Origin: Verrucomicrobiota bacterium
GTDB taxonomy: Bacteria; Verrucomicrobiota; Kiritimatiellia; CAIVKH01
Direction of reading: 5' to 3'
DNA: 64,000 bases
NCBI GenBank assembly: GCA_024233345.1
Contig: JACKPT010000008.1
Location: 62,001 to 126,000, forward strand
Every line of letters begins with the position of its first letter. Within the stretch, counting starts at the first letter, position 1. This document shows, one piece after another, positions 1 through 8,695 of this stretch. The notes beneath the pieces are model-generated. The model had not been told where the DNA came from. It made no database searches and saw only the letters and a list, made by a program, of their open reading frames with translations. The position numbers were made by a program, and so were the translations under genes.

Positions 1-1142
1 TTGGTTCGCAGCCGATCGCGCTGGCGGTTGAGCATCGCCGCTTCCTTTTCGTGACGCGCAAGGCTTCGGCACAGAACGTATCGTTCCTGCCCCTGTCTGT
101 CGGGATGGTCGACCAGTTTAACCTCCACGCCGGTTTCCACGGCATGCCAGTCATCGGCTTGCAGCAACTCTGTCTCGAACTTCCTCAGCCGGGCTTTCGG
201 CGTGCCGACGATATACAGAGCATCTCGCTCCCGGAGATAGTCCAGGTTGTCCTCGCTGACCATGCCCCGGTCCATCGCCCAGATCCGCTGTGCACGCCCA
301 TACTTGCTTTCCATCAGATCCACGATGTCTTCGACCGTGGTGACATCGGCACGGTTGCCCGCGAAGACTTCATACGCCAGAGGAAGGCCTTCGGGGGTGA
401 CCACCAGGCCGATACAGACCTGCTTACAGTCGGAGCGGTTATCCCGGCTGTATCCCCGCTGCGCCTGAGGATTCCGTTCACACTGGCCTTCAAAGTAGGT
501 GCTGGTGATGTCGTAGAGGAGGAACTCGAAGCGGGCGCCAAACAGACTTTCGTAGCGTTCCCGAAGATGAGTGAACAGATCCTCACGAAGCGGAAGCAGC
601 TCATCAAGGCCCCGATAGAGACGGTTGTCATATACATCGTCAGCATCGACCCCCAGAAGGTCGTCCAAAGCGGTTTTGCGATACCAGCAATCGCTTAACG
701 CCAGCTCCGATCCCTGTGAACAAAACGACCCGATGCTCAGGATACACGCGACCGTTGCCCAGTCGATCTGTTCACGTCCGGACCGGACATGGTCTTCAAA
801 AAATCGGTGAAGGCCGAGACGCCGCCATAGGGCCAGGGCCACATACACGCTCCCAAAATCACGGACCCGTTCTACGCGAACTCCAGCCAGGTCGACCTGC
901 GCCCACTCCGGAGGAGGCGGGCAGGGCTCTTCAAAGAGGTCGGCCTGCGGTCGACCCCTTCCGTCGAGCAGGCGAGTGATCTCCTCCCATCCAGCCCGCT
1001 CGTCCTCGTCAAGTCCCGGCAACTTTCCCAGCGTGGCAACCGTTCGCTGGCGCGGGCCGCGTGAGGTGCGCACAGATTCCACCAGCGTCCAGTATTCATA
1101 GGTTTCGCCGTTGGTCCGTTTGCGGTTGGATCGTAAAAACAT
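1..1142 (-). CDS. IS1634-family transposase, C-terminal part beyond the window edge
   Basis: This is the transposase of an IS1634-type (IS4 superfamily) insertion sequence, a DDE enzyme that cuts and pastes its element. The reverse strand stays open without a stop from the ATG at 1142 to base 1, about 380 residues, so the missing C-terminus lies outside the window. It begins MFLRSNRKRTNGETYEYWTL, the usual N-terminus of this family. It carries LLYDITSTYFEG (first catalytic Asp), GYSRDNRSDCKQV and IWAMDRGMVS (second catalytic Asp). The frame is open further upstream to about 1268, but ATG 1142 matches the family start. The downstream gene fragment on the other strand appears to be what the element interrupted. 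Family assignment rests on motifs only. Confidence 0.88.
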   Translation of the reverse strand, partial: MFLRSNRKRTNGETYEYWTLVESVRTSRGPRQRTVATLGKLPGLDEDERAGWEEITRLLDGRGRPQADLFEEPCPPPPEWAQVDLAGVRVERVRDFGSVYVALALWRRLGLHRFFEDHVRSGREQIDWATVACILSIGSFCSQGSELALSDCWYRKTALDDLLGVDADDVYDNRLYRGLDELLPLREDLFTHLRERYESLFGARFEFLLYDITSTYFEGQCERNPQAQRGYSRDNRSDCKQVCIGLVVTPEGLPLAYEVFAGNRADVTTVEDIVDLMESKYGRAQRIWAMDRGMVSEDNLDYLRERDALYIVGTPKARLRKFETELLQADDWHAVETGVEVKLVDHPDRQGQERYVLCRSLARHEKEAAMLNRQRDRLRT

Positions 1143-1234
1143 GACCTCATGTTCAAACCGCCAGCCGATTCGCGCAACCCCCCAATTCTCCACTACATCG
1201 CGTTTCAGAAATTCAAGCGACGATTTACAAGTGA

Positions 1235-1621
1235 TTTCACAAAAACAACCCGAAAATTTGTCGGGTTAAGGCGGTAACTGTCGAATCCGGGTTAAGCCCG
1301 GTGGAAATCAATAGCGGAAACTCTGATTCAGACTGGATGACCGACCTGGAGGAGTATATTGCAGATACGAACCCCAATGATTCGGGATCACTTTTGCCAC
1401 CTGTCGGGACTTTACGGCAAGAAGGTGGCGTGCATTTGTGGCTGTCAGATTCCTCATCCAATCGGATCTACCAAGCCTTTTTCACCACGAACCTGACCGG
1501 GGCCACTCCGCTATGGATTCCCATTGAACCTCAAAGATCCGGTTCCGGCAGTGATTTGCTTATTTCCACTACAAACACCTCGGCCATGACTCTTTATCGA
1601 CTCGGGGTATCACTGCCCTGA
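1235..1621 (+). pseudogene. 3' remnant of an exported EF-hand/C-terminal-domain protein, beside the IS
   Basis: This frame has no proper start: it is open from just after a TGA at 1232 to the stop at 1621. A GTG at 1301 could start a 106-residue peptide, but that peptide would begin in mid-domain. The segment DSDWMTDLEEYIADTNPNDS is a calcium-loop-like stretch typical of the C-terminal end of long exported proteins in the PVC group. The following 80 residues (VHLWLSDSSSNRIYQAFFTT, then MTLYRLGVSLP) follow the same plan as the last 130 residues of the 1844-residue protein at 39314-44848, which ends GRLYQLRAILP. I infer that it is the 3' end of a gene cut by the adjacent IS element. The 5' part would lie left of the window or be deleted. 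Confidence 0.6.
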
Positions 1622-1655
1622 CCTCAAACTGCCCAGGTATTGCCTCCGCCCCAGA

Positions 1656-2378
1656 CTACTTAAGATCAAACAACAGTGCCTCCGCATCCTCTTCTGCGGT
1701 CAGGGTCAGGGCTCCGGCTTTTTCGGTGCTGGCACCGTCCCCCGGCCCCAAGGCTACGCCATTGAGGGTGAGCGAACCCCGCATGATCTGAATCCAGGCC
1801 CCGCGCCCGTCCGCCAGGTCGTGGGTAACGGCACGCCCCTTGGTCAGGCGGATTCGGTAGACCTCGGCATCCTGATGAATAACCGCGGACTGATCGCGGC
1901 CATCCGGGGAAATCACCAGCACCTTGGCGTCTTCATCCTGTTCGGGGCGGGGATGCCACTCGGTGTAGCTTGGCGTCAACCCCTTCTTACCGGGCTGAAT
2001 CCAGATCTGGAGAAAATGGATGCCCTCGGAATCGCTGGGATTGAACTCGCTGTGGGTCACCCCGGAACCCGCGCTCATCAACTGAATTTGACCGGGCTTT
2101 AAAACCCGTCCGTTGCCCATGCTGTCCTTGTGCTCAAGCTGCCCTTCGAGAACATAACTGAAAATCTCCATGTCCCGGTGGGGATGGGAAGGGAAACCGC
2201 GCCCCGGCTCGACCCGGTCCTCATTGATCACCCGAAGCGACCGGAATCCCATCTGCTGGGGGTGATAATAGTCACCGAAAGAAAAGGTGTGGCGGCTCTC
2301 GAGCCAGCCAAAATCGACATGGCCACGGTCGCTGGACTTGCGGATCGTGATCGCGGATGCATGGTCTGAACCGTTCAT
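1656..2378 (-). CDS. pirin family cupin protein
   Basis: This 240-residue bicupin of the pirin/YhaK family is a non-heme iron protein. Some members have quercetin 2,3-dioxygenase activity, but the physiological substrate is usually unknown. The N-terminal cupin shows the metal-ligand region GFPSHPHRDMEIFSYVLEG and the second His cluster GVTHSEFNPS. The C-terminal cupin covers about residues 140-240. ATG 2378 is chosen because AAGGAGGG sits seven bases upstream; a longer frame back to 2480 would run through the ilvC terminator hairpin. The protein is cytoplasmic with no signal peptide. It sits downstream of ilvC on the same strand, separated by a strong terminator, so it is probably transcribed on its own. 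Confidence 0.9.
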   Translation of the reverse strand: MNGSDHASAITIRKSSDRGHVDFGWLESRHTFSFGDYYHPQQMGFRSLRVINEDRVEPGRGFPSHPHRDMEIFSYVLEGQLEHKDSMGNGRVLKPGQIQLMSAGSGVTHSEFNPSDSEGIHFLQIWIQPGKKGLTPSYTEWHPRPEQDEDAKVLVISPDGRDQSAVIHQDAEVYRIRLTKGRAVTHDLADGRGAWIQIMRGSLTLNGVALGPGDGASTEKAGALTLTAEEDAEALLFDLK

Positions 2379-2443
2379 GTTCCCTCCTTGTTGGCGAGAC
2401 ATTCTACCACCATTACCCGAAAATAAAAGTGGGAGGGGGGCAC

Positions 2444-2476
2444 AAAAAACCGGGGCTCCAGCCTGGAGCCCCGGTT
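2444..2476 (-). terminator. rho-independent terminator of ilvC
   Basis: Two perfect 13-base arms (2448-2460 and 2464-2476) enclose a three-base loop. On the minus strand the hairpin is followed by six T residues, 2449 down to 2444. It lies 26 bases after the ilvC stop and just upstream of the pirin start, so it separates the two genes. Confidence 0.9.
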
Positions 2477-2501
2477 GCATGTGAGCGCGTTTGCCCAGCG
2501 G

Positions 2502-3605
2502 TTAGTTTGCGGCCCGGCCGCCGACGCCCTTGGCCTTGGCATCGTAGCTGCCCGCTTTGGCGGTTTTCGGCCGGAGGGAACGGACCGCCTTGCCGGCCTT
2601 CCACATTTCCGAGTTGCCTATGGCATCGAGCTCTTCCTTGAGCCGCACCTGGTAATCCGGGGCGCCGCAGACCTTGATGACCCGGCGGGCTTCCTTCTCG
2701 GATTTCACCGCCTGGTACAGATCATTGAACACCGGGAGGGTGGCTTTCTTGAATTTCGGTTTCCAGTCAAGCGCTCCGCGCTGCGCGGTGGCCGAGCAAT
2801 TGGCATACATCCAATCCATGCCATTTTCATCGACCAGACGGATCAGGCTCTGGGTCAACTCCTCCACGGTTTCGTTGAAAGCTTCACTCGGGCTGTGACC
2901 GTTTTTACGCAGCACCTCATACTGGGCCTCCATCACCCCGGCAAGGGCCCCCATGAGAATGCCCCGCTCCCCGGTCAGGTCGCTGGTCACCTCGTGTTCA
3001 AAGGTGGTGGGGAAAAGATAACCGGACCCGATCCCGATGCCCAGGGCGAGACAACGCTGTTCCGCACGACCGGTGGCATCCTGAAAGACCGCGTAACTGG
3101 AGTTAATACCCGCACCGGAAAGAAAATTCCGCCGGACATTCAGTCCCGAACCTTTGGGCGCCACCATGATCACGTCGACATCCTTCGGGGGAACAATTTT
3201 GGTCAGGCGCTTGTAGACAATCGAGAACCCGTGGGAAAAATACAGGGCATCGCCGGGATTCAGATTCTTTTTCACCATGGGCCAGACCTTCATCTGGGCG
3301 GCGTCGGTAACCAGAAGCTGAACAATCGTCGCGCGGGCAACCGCCTCTTCGATATCGAACAGGGTCTTGCCCGGCACCCACCCGTCCTTGACCGCACGGT
3401 TCCAATCCTTCTTGAAGCGCTTGGCCTGGCCAATGATAACCTTGAACCCGTTATCCTTGAGATTCAGCGCCTGCGCCGGACCCTGTACGCCGTAGCCAAT
3501 GATCGCGATGGTTTCGCCCTTCAGGACGCTTTTCGCTTTTGAAAGTGGAAATTCCTTGCGGGTAACAACCGTTTCCTTGGTTCCGCCGAAATCAATTTTT
3601 GCCAT
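2502..3605 (-). CDS. ilvC: ketol-acid reductoisomerase
   Basis: This NADPH-dependent, Mg-dependent enzyme converts acetolactate or acetohydroxybutyrate to the dihydroxy acid in valine, leucine and isoleucine synthesis. The 367-residue product has an N-terminal Rossmann domain with IIGYGVQGPAQALNLKDNG as the dinucleotide loop, VIMVAPKGSG, and a C-terminal knotted domain (EVTSDLTGERGILMGALAG and EAFNETVEELTQSL hold metal-binding acidic residues). It is a little longer than compact class I enzymes and much shorter than class II. The last 25 residues are a Lys/Ala/Gly-rich tail. ATG 3605 is chosen for the GAGGAG ribosome site 8-10 bases upstream. No ilvB, ilvN, ilvD or leu genes are adjacent, so it is a stand-alone unit with its own terminator. 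Confidence 0.96.
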   Translation of the reverse strand: MAKIDFGGTKETVVTRKEFPLSKAKSVLKGETIAIIGYGVQGPAQALNLKDNGFKVIIGQAKRFKKDWNRAVKDGWVPGKTLFDIEEAVARATIVQLLVTDAAQMKVWPMVKKNLNPGDALYFSHGFSIVYKRLTKIVPPKDVDVIMVAPKGSGLNVRRNFLSGAGINSSYAVFQDATGRAEQRCLALGIGIGSGYLFPTTFEHEVTSDLTGERGILMGALAGVMEAQYEVLRKNGHSPSEAFNETVEELTQSLIRLVDENGMDWMYANCSATAQRGALDWKPKFKKATLPVFNDLYQAVKSEKEARRVIKVCGAPDYQVRLKEELDAIGNSEMWKAGKAVRSLRPKTAKAGSYDAKAKGVGGRAAN

Positions 3606-3792
3606 GGTGTATTCTCCTCTTGTTGAATGAAGCCGTGGTTTATACCGCAAACCGGTGCTTCAAAGCACGAAGAAAATGCAGGGTCCCCAGGGCAGGGCCG
3701 CATTGACAAACCTCACCAGATCGGTACCGTCTGAATCCTTGCCCCATCAACGCCCCAATCCAGCCAACGCCGCACCTGGTCATCGTTCCGGG

Positions 3793-5091
3793 ATGTCCCG
3801 CCAGCTCATGGTCTCAGGGGTTTCGATCGTGGTGTGCCTGCTGTTGCTCGAAGTGATCACCGCCGCCCTCTTGTGGAAGCAAACCGGAACCTTTCCTTAC
3901 GCACGACCGGTGCTGAAGGCCTACAAGCAGGAATTGCGCGAGCTGGCCCGGCCGGGCGAACAGAAAACCTATCGCCATCCCGCCCTCGCCCTGCATCCCT
4001 ACCTGGGCTACATCTCCAACTTCGACTTGAGCCAGACCCACAAGGGACAGCGAAACAACCGCTCCGGATTTTTCAGCGAGGTCGAGGCGGTCTATCAGCC
4101 CGCCGACACCAATGAATATGTGGTTGCGGTGCTGGGCGGTTCGGTGGCCGCGCAGTTATGCATCCTCGGCGGCGAGCACCTCAAAGCCGGGCTGGAGGCC
4201 CTGCCGCAGATTGCCGGGCGCAAGGTGGTGATTGTTCCCCTGTGCCAGGGTGGGTACAAACAGCCCCAGCAGTTGATCGCGTTCGCCTATCACGATGCTC
4301 TCGGCTTGCGGCCGGATCTGGTCATCAACATCGACGGGGTCAACGAGATGCTGTTTTTCCAAAACAACGCCCTGAACAACCATATCGAGCCATCCTACCC
4401 CTGGAACTGGCTCTCCATCTCCCCCATGCCGGACCAGGACCCGGAGGTGATGCGGGCCAAGCTGGCCATCGTGGATCTTCGAGAGGCCCGGGCGAACCGG
4501 GCTGCGGCCCTGATGAAGAACCGTCTCTACAAATCGGCCCTGGGCCGGTTGATCATCGAACGTCTCGATGACCGTGCCGAGTTTCTGGAAGCCGAGGCCG
4601 CGGTTCAGTTGGAGGCGAGAATGGCCGAGCTCAGCGAGGGCCATCTGACCTACCCGCAGACCGGCCCCCTTCATTGGACCACGGACAGCTTCGAGGCGGC
4701 GATGGCGGAATCGGCGGCGGTCTGGCGCCGGGCAGGGATTACCTTGAATGGGATGATCCGGGCCCGCGGGATTCCCTACCTGCACGGCCTGCAACCCAAC
4801 CAGTACTTCCCGGGAACCCGAACCCTGACCGACTGGGAAAAGGACAACGCCTATACGGATGATCCCGACTCAGAATTCTACCGTCCCCTCTCCGAAGGTT
4901 ACGCTTACTTCACCAACGAAATTCCCGCACTGCGGGAAGCCGGGGTACCCATTGTCAACCTTACAGACTACCTCGGTGACCCCCCCATCACCATTTACAG
5001 CGATAATTTTTCCCACTTCAACCACGACGGCAACCGGCTCCTTGCCGAGGCGGTGGTAAGGGCGGTGGCGGAAGCCGCCAACCTCAAATAG
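3793..5091 (+). CDS. membrane-anchored SGNH/GDSL-hydrolase-like protein
   Basis: The protein has about 432 residues if it starts at ATG 3793. It opens with a single membrane segment (SGVSIVVCLLLLEVITAALL), then an extracytoplasmic domain of SGNH-hydrolase type. The blocks seen are VAVLGGSVA (nucleophile Ser block), INIDGVNEM (block with Asn), and DNFSHFNHDGNRLLAE near the C-terminus (Asp/His block). Such proteins commonly add or remove acyl groups on polysaccharides or lipids; the substrate here is unknown. A GTG at 3655 would add 46 low-complexity residues before the membrane segment. No good ribosome site supports either start. It is transcribed divergently from ilvC and stands alone. Confidence 0.7.
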   Translation: MSRQLMVSGVSIVVCLLLLEVITAALLWKQTGTFPYARPVLKAYKQELRELARPGEQKTYRHPALALHPYLGYISNFDLSQTHKGQRNNRSGFFSEVEAVYQPADTNEYVVAVLGGSVAAQLCILGGEHLKAGLEALPQIAGRKVVIVPLCQGGYKQPQQLIAFAYHDALGLRPDLVINIDGVNEMLFFQNNALNNHIEPSYPWNWLSISPMPDQDPEVMRAKLAIVDLREARANRAAALMKNRLYKSALGRLIIERLDDRAEFLEAEAAVQLEARMAELSEGHLTYPQTGPLHWTTDSFEAAMAESAAVWRRAGITLNGMIRARGIPYLHGLQPNQYFPGTRTLTDWEKDNAYTDDPDSEFYRPLSEGYAYFTNEIPALREAGVPIVNLTDYLGDPPITIYSDNFSHFNHDGNRLLAEAVVRAVAEAANLK

Positions 5092-5167
5092 CCAGCCCCT
5101 TCCAGGGTGCACCGCGAGATGCCCCGGCGGAGAGATGCGCAAAAAGACAGGACACGGTTTTTCCACC

Positions 5168-5279
5168 GACATAGCGCACCACCTCCCCGGCAACAAAATC
5201 GGCGACTCCACACAAAACGTAGCGTGGGCCTCTGGCCCGCGTAGAACAACAGCACGCACACGGGAGGTACGCGCGACAT
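5168..5279. repeat. single REP/BIME unit upstream of the RAYT gene
   Basis: This stretch matches, with a few substitutions, one unit of the 107-bp array located after the transposase gene. Shared parts include the segment around GGCAACAAAATCGGCGACTC, the core CGTAGCGTGGGCCTCTGGCC and the GGGAGGTACGCG half. It places a copy of the repeat on the 5' side of the transposase gene as well as the 3' side. The preceding bases (5092-5167) show nothing I recognise. Confidence 0.75.
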
Positions 5280-5363
5280 TTTCCTCCGGCACACAGACGT
5301 TGGTGCATACAGGTATCCTTCAAAAGCCTTTTCCCTAGCTTGTGGCCTGATTATCATACGACC

Positions 5364-6062
5364 ATGGTCGGTCATACATTTCAGCCCTTCAATCATCATG
5401 AGAAAGTCAAGGTATATCGGCGTAACCTCCCTCATTGGCGGCAGGATGGCTGCACATATTTTGTCACCTTTCGACTGGCCGACTCAATTCCCGCCCCAGT
5501 CCTGAGACAATGGAAACATGAGAGAACCCAGTGGCTGATCGCTCATGGCATACAAGGTTCTTTGCGCAATAAAGATGAGATGAATCGCTATCTCGCGTTA
5601 CCACAGAAAGAACGCAGCGCATTTGAGCGACAGCAAGCCCGCAGACTCCACACCGAACTCGACCAGTGCCATGGTTCCTGCCTGCTCCGTAATTCAGAGG
5701 TCCAGCTCTTGGTCAGATCCGCGTTAACCTTTTTTGACGGAACGCGATTGGCCTGTGGCGACGGAGTCATCATGCCAAATCATGTCCACTGGCTTGTACT
5801 GCCGTATCCCGATCACTCCCTGGAAACCATTATGAAGTCCATCAAGAGCTATCTATCGAATCAGGTCTCGAAGTTACTATCAAAGCAAGGGAAGCTCTGG
5901 CAGCCTGAATCCTATGACAGACTGGTGAGGAACCGAAGGGAACTCGACGCATTCCGTCGGTATATTGCCGAGAATCCCGGGCATGCCGGTCTTTCCAATT
6001 CTCGATGTACATCCTGGAAGTCTCGCTGGCTGGACCGCAACCTCAGCGAAGAGCCAATGTGA
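5364..6062 (+). CDS. REP-associated tyrosine transposase (Y1, HUH superfamily)
   Basis: This is a single-domain Y1/HUH endonuclease of about 232 residues, the RAYT type that acts on single-stranded hairpins of REP sequences. The N-terminal strand YRRNLPHWRQDGCTYFVTFR is characteristic. The metal-binding HUH motif is MPNHVHWLVLP, and the catalytic tyrosine is expected in FRRYIAENPGHAGL. ATG 5364 is taken as the start; a TTG at 5340 would add eight residues. Copies of the same repeat lie on both sides, one upstream and a five-unit array directly after the stop, which is the usual arrangement of a RAYT with its cognate REPs. These enzymes are often domesticated, and whether this one still mobilises repeats cannot be told from sequence. 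Confidence 0.93.
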   Translation: MVGHTFQPFNHHEKVKVYRRNLPHWRQDGCTYFVTFRLADSIPAPVLRQWKHERTQWLIAHGIQGSLRNKDEMNRYLALPQKERSAFERQQARRLHTELDQCHGSCLLRNSEVQLLVRSALTFFDGTRLACGDGVIMPNHVHWLVLPYPDHSLETIMKSIKSYLSNQVSKLLSKQGKLWQPESYDRLVRNRRELDAFRRYIAENPGHAGLSNSRCTSWKSRWLDRNLSEEPM

Positions 6063-6070
6063 AGGAAATC

Positions 6071-6658
6071 ACGCGCACCGGAGGTACGCGCTACGTACCC
6101 CAACCCATCCCAGGCAACAATGCCGGCAACTCCAAACAAAACGTAGCGTGGGCCTCCGGCCCGCGTAGAACAACAGCACGCGCACCGGAGGTACGCGCCA
6201 CGTACCCAAACCCCTCCCAAGCAACAATGCCGGCAACTCCACGCAAAACGTAGCGTGGGCCTCCGGCCCGCGTAGAACAACAGCACGCACACCGGAGGTA
6301 CGCGCTACGTACCCAAATCCATCCCAGGCAATAAAGCCGGCAACTCCAAACAAAACGTAGCGTGGGCCTCCGGCCCGCGTAGAACAACCACACGCGCACC
6401 GGAGGTACGCGCTACGTACCCAAATCCATCCCAAGCAACAATGTCGGCAACTCCACGCAAAACGTAGCGTGGGCCTCTGGCCCGCGTAGAACAACAGCAC
6501 GCGCACCGGAGGTACGCGCTACGTACCCAAATCCATCCCAGGCAACAATGTCGGCAACTCCAAACAAAACGTAGCGTGGGCCTCCGGCCCGCGTAGAACA
6601 ACAGCACGCGCACCAGAGGTACGCGCCACGCATCCCACCCCGTCCCCGGCAATGCCGT
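6071..6658. repeat. 107-bp tandem REP/BIME array, five full units plus a partial sixth
   Basis: The decamer ACGCGCACCG (ACGCACACCG in the third unit, ACGCGCACCA in the last) begins units at 6071, 6178, 6285, 6392, 6499 and 6606, a spacing of exactly 107 bases each time. Each unit holds CACCGGAGGTACGCGCTACG and, further on, ACGTAGCGTGGGCCTCCGGC followed by CCGCGTAG. These two halves are partly reverse-complementary, and the second has its own GGGCC/GGCCC hairpin, so a unit forms a bipartite inverted structure. The array starts nine bases after the RAYT stop codon and fills most of the 670-base gap to the next gene. There is no conserved gene in it. Confidence 0.93.
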
Positions 6659-6730
6659 TCCGCGGCCCCTTTCCGGCGGAACATTCTTTCCGCTGTCATC
6701 CAACCGACCGATCGCCTACGCTGGCCGCAC

Positions 6731-7777
6731 ATGACCCACCGCATTGTCACCTACAACCTGCTCTCCAGTCGGCTGGCCCGGCCGGACTATTTCACCTCCT
6801 GCCAACCCCGGGACCTGAAATCAAAGGTACGCCTGCCGAAAATTCTCGATGCACTGACCGGAGAAGTGGCGCGGGGATCGATTCTTTGCCTGCAGGAAGT
6901 CTCCACCAGTTGGGCGGGTGAGCTGCACTCGTTTTTTGCAGCACACGATTACCACCTTATCACCGCCCTCTACGCTGGGCGGAAAAGTGGCTATATGGGG
7001 GTTGCCACCGCCATTCCTCGGGCCAGGTACTCGCTGGAAACCGTCCGGATCGAGCGGCTGAGCGACGGACGGGACTGGTCATGGTTGCGGCACTGGACGG
7101 TGACCGCCCGCAACTGGGCCCATGCCATCACCCGGCGAATGACCTCCCGGATCCATCTCGAACACCCGCAATTTTTCGCCCAGCGGCGATTCAACCAGCT
7201 GATCTTCACCCGGCTGCAGGATCGTCAAACCCGGGTCTCGTTCTGTGTCGGGAACTATCACATGCCCTGCGTATTTTTTGTCGGGCAGGTCATGACCATC
7301 CATCTCGCCATGCTCATGCAGCGGATGCAGTCACTTGCCGGAGCATGCCCCCTGATCGTGACCGGTGACTTCAACATCCGCCCCGGTACAGACCACTACA
7401 ACCTGATCACCACCGGAAAGATGTCCAGCGAATCGCCGGATTACCCCGCATGCCTTCCCCGCGATCCCTGGCGGCCAGACCTTCCGCGCGGATACCGCAG
7501 TGCATATGCCGAGGTGCTCGGCCGTGAACCCGCCTTCACCAATTATGCCCAGGTCCGGAATGCCCCGCCCTTTTGCGACACCCTGGACTATATCTGGCTC
7601 TCTCCCGAATGGACGGCAAAATCGGTACGGCCCTTGCCCTCGCGGGAAGAGGTCGGATCGCCCTTGCCAAACGAGAACTATCCCTCGGACCACCTCCTCC
7701 TGGCCGCCGATGTCGAACTCCCGGATCCCGATCAAACCGATGTCAGGAATCAGCCCGATTCCCGGATTTCGGTTTGA
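6731..7777 (+). CDS. endonuclease/exonuclease/phosphatase (EEP) family protein
   Basis: This 348-residue metal-dependent hydrolase belongs to the EEP superfamily (DNase I, sphingomyelinase and inositol-phosphatase fold). The conserved blocks appear in order: IVTYNLLSS (Asn), LCLQEVSTSW (Glu), VGNYHMPC (His), LIVTGDFNIRPGTDHY (Asp and Asn), DTLDYIWLS (Asp) and NYPSDHLLLAADV (terminal Asp-His). The catalytic set therefore looks complete. There is no signal peptide or membrane segment, so it is probably cytoplasmic. The substrate (nucleic acid, phospholipid or phosphoinositide-like) is not deducible. It lies directly after the REP array and has no obvious operon partner. Confidence 0.85.
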   Translation: MTHRIVTYNLLSSRLARPDYFTSCQPRDLKSKVRLPKILDALTGEVARGSILCLQEVSTSWAGELHSFFAAHDYHLITALYAGRKSGYMGVATAIPRARYSLETVRIERLSDGRDWSWLRHWTVTARNWAHAITRRMTSRIHLEHPQFFAQRRFNQLIFTRLQDRQTRVSFCVGNYHMPCVFFVGQVMTIHLAMLMQRMQSLAGACPLIVTGDFNIRPGTDHYNLITTGKMSSESPDYPACLPRDPWRPDLPRGYRSAYAEVLGREPAFTNYAQVRNAPPFCDTLDYIWLSPEWTAKSVRPLPSREEVGSPLPNENYPSDHLLLAADVELPDPDQTDVRNQPDSRISV

Positions 7778-7843
7778 ACGCAGTCGCTCCGCGTTGCCTC
7801 TAAGTCTTTCAAAGCATGAGGCAATAAATGAAAGGAGCGAATC

Positions 7844-8545
7844 ATGCAAACGAACCAACCAAAACAAAGACAGATACTCTTGTCCGGGTTGGTCGTAACC
7901 CTGATCGCCGCAGTAACGGTGCAGGGCTACTTCCTCTACCGGATGCACCGACAGGTGGCAACGCTGCAGCCGACTTCAACCCCGGCCATCGCGGGGGCAA
8001 CGCCACCGGATCCGGGGCTGCCTGACAAGACACTGCTGGGGCAAGCCCAACCACAGAGAGTCGCCCCCCAGCTCTCTCCAACCCAGGATCCTTTCGCGGA
8101 CGACTGGAACCCGTTTGTGGAGTTACAGCGAATGCAGGCAGAGATGGAACAACTCTTCGCCTCGTCGCGTCAAAGATTTCACACCGGGCTTCCGGCGTTT
8201 AGCGACCCAGCCACCCTTGGGGCGGATACTGCGATGAATCTGACCGATGATGGCGATCACTATACCATCACCATGGAAGTCCCGGGCAAGGACAAGTCCG
8301 ACCTCAATGTGAATGTGGAAGATCGCACCCTCACCGTCTCCGGTACGGTTCAAAATGAGAACGAGGATCAGTCGGGCGGTTTCACCCGCGTGGAACACCA
8401 GCGGGTCAGCTTCCAGCGGGCCCTCACCCTTCCCGGCCCCGTGGATTCCGCCGGGATGCAGGCAAGGCTCGATGACGGAATCTTGACCGTTCAGGTTCCG
8501 AAACCCAAGTCTTCCCGCAAGGCCCTCGACCTGCAATTCATGTAG
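7844..8545 (+). CDS. membrane-anchored small heat shock protein (Hsp20/alpha-crystallin)
   Basis: The protein has 233 residues. A single membrane helix (LLSGLVVTLIAAVTVQGYFL, about 11-33) is followed by a Pro/Ala-rich linker, a short amphipathic segment (WNPFVELQRMQAEMEQLF) and an alpha-crystallin domain at about 125-220 (YTITMEVPGKDKSDLNVNVE, then LDDGILTVQVPK). Standard Hsp20 chaperones are soluble and about 150 residues long; the N-terminal anchor is an unusual addition that would place the chaperone domain outside the cytoplasm. ATG 7844 follows a GGAG six to nine bases upstream. A possible terminator hairpin lies after the stop. The alpha-crystallin assignment is confident; the location is inferred from the helix. 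Confidence 0.85.
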   Translation: MQTNQPKQRQILLSGLVVTLIAAVTVQGYFLYRMHRQVATLQPTSTPAIAGATPPDPGLPDKTLLGQAQPQRVAPQLSPTQDPFADDWNPFVELQRMQAEMEQLFASSRQRFHTGLPAFSDPATLGADTAMNLTDDGDHYTITMEVPGKDKSDLNVNVEDRTLTVSGTVQNENEDQSGGFTRVEHQRVSFQRALTLPGPVDSAGMQARLDDGILTVQVPKPKSSRKALDLQFM

Positions 8546-8563
8546 GAAAAGGATCGAAACCAG

Positions 8564-8603
8564 AAGGGCGCAGGCAATCAGGGAAGCGGTTGGCTGCGCC
8601 CTT
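8564..8603 (+). terminator. possible terminator hairpin after the Hsp20 gene
   Basis: Ten-base arms AAGGGCGCAG (8564-8573) and CTGCGCCCTT (8594-8603) are perfectly complementary, with a 20-base loop. The following bases are only mildly T-rich, so termination efficiency is uncertain. Confidence 0.45.
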
Positions 8604-8695
8604 GCTTTGACCCCAAATTCAGGCCTGTTCATCTGCGCCTTGAATTACCGGGCAAGCTGTTCAATACTGCCCCGATTCAACCGTCAGGAGACCCC

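Noticed and set aside
51..698. Plus-strand 215-codon frame at the left edge
   Set aside because: It is antisense to the transposase, whose own frame is fully open and matches IS1634 motifs.
2475..3542. 355-codon plus-strand frame opposite ilvC
   Set aside because: It is antisense to a clear ilvC gene, and the translated product has no recognisable family or start signal.
6071..6658. CRISPR array
   Set aside because: The whole 107-bp unit repeats with no variable spacers, units are internally inverted, and no cas genes are near; the RAYT gene explains the repeats.
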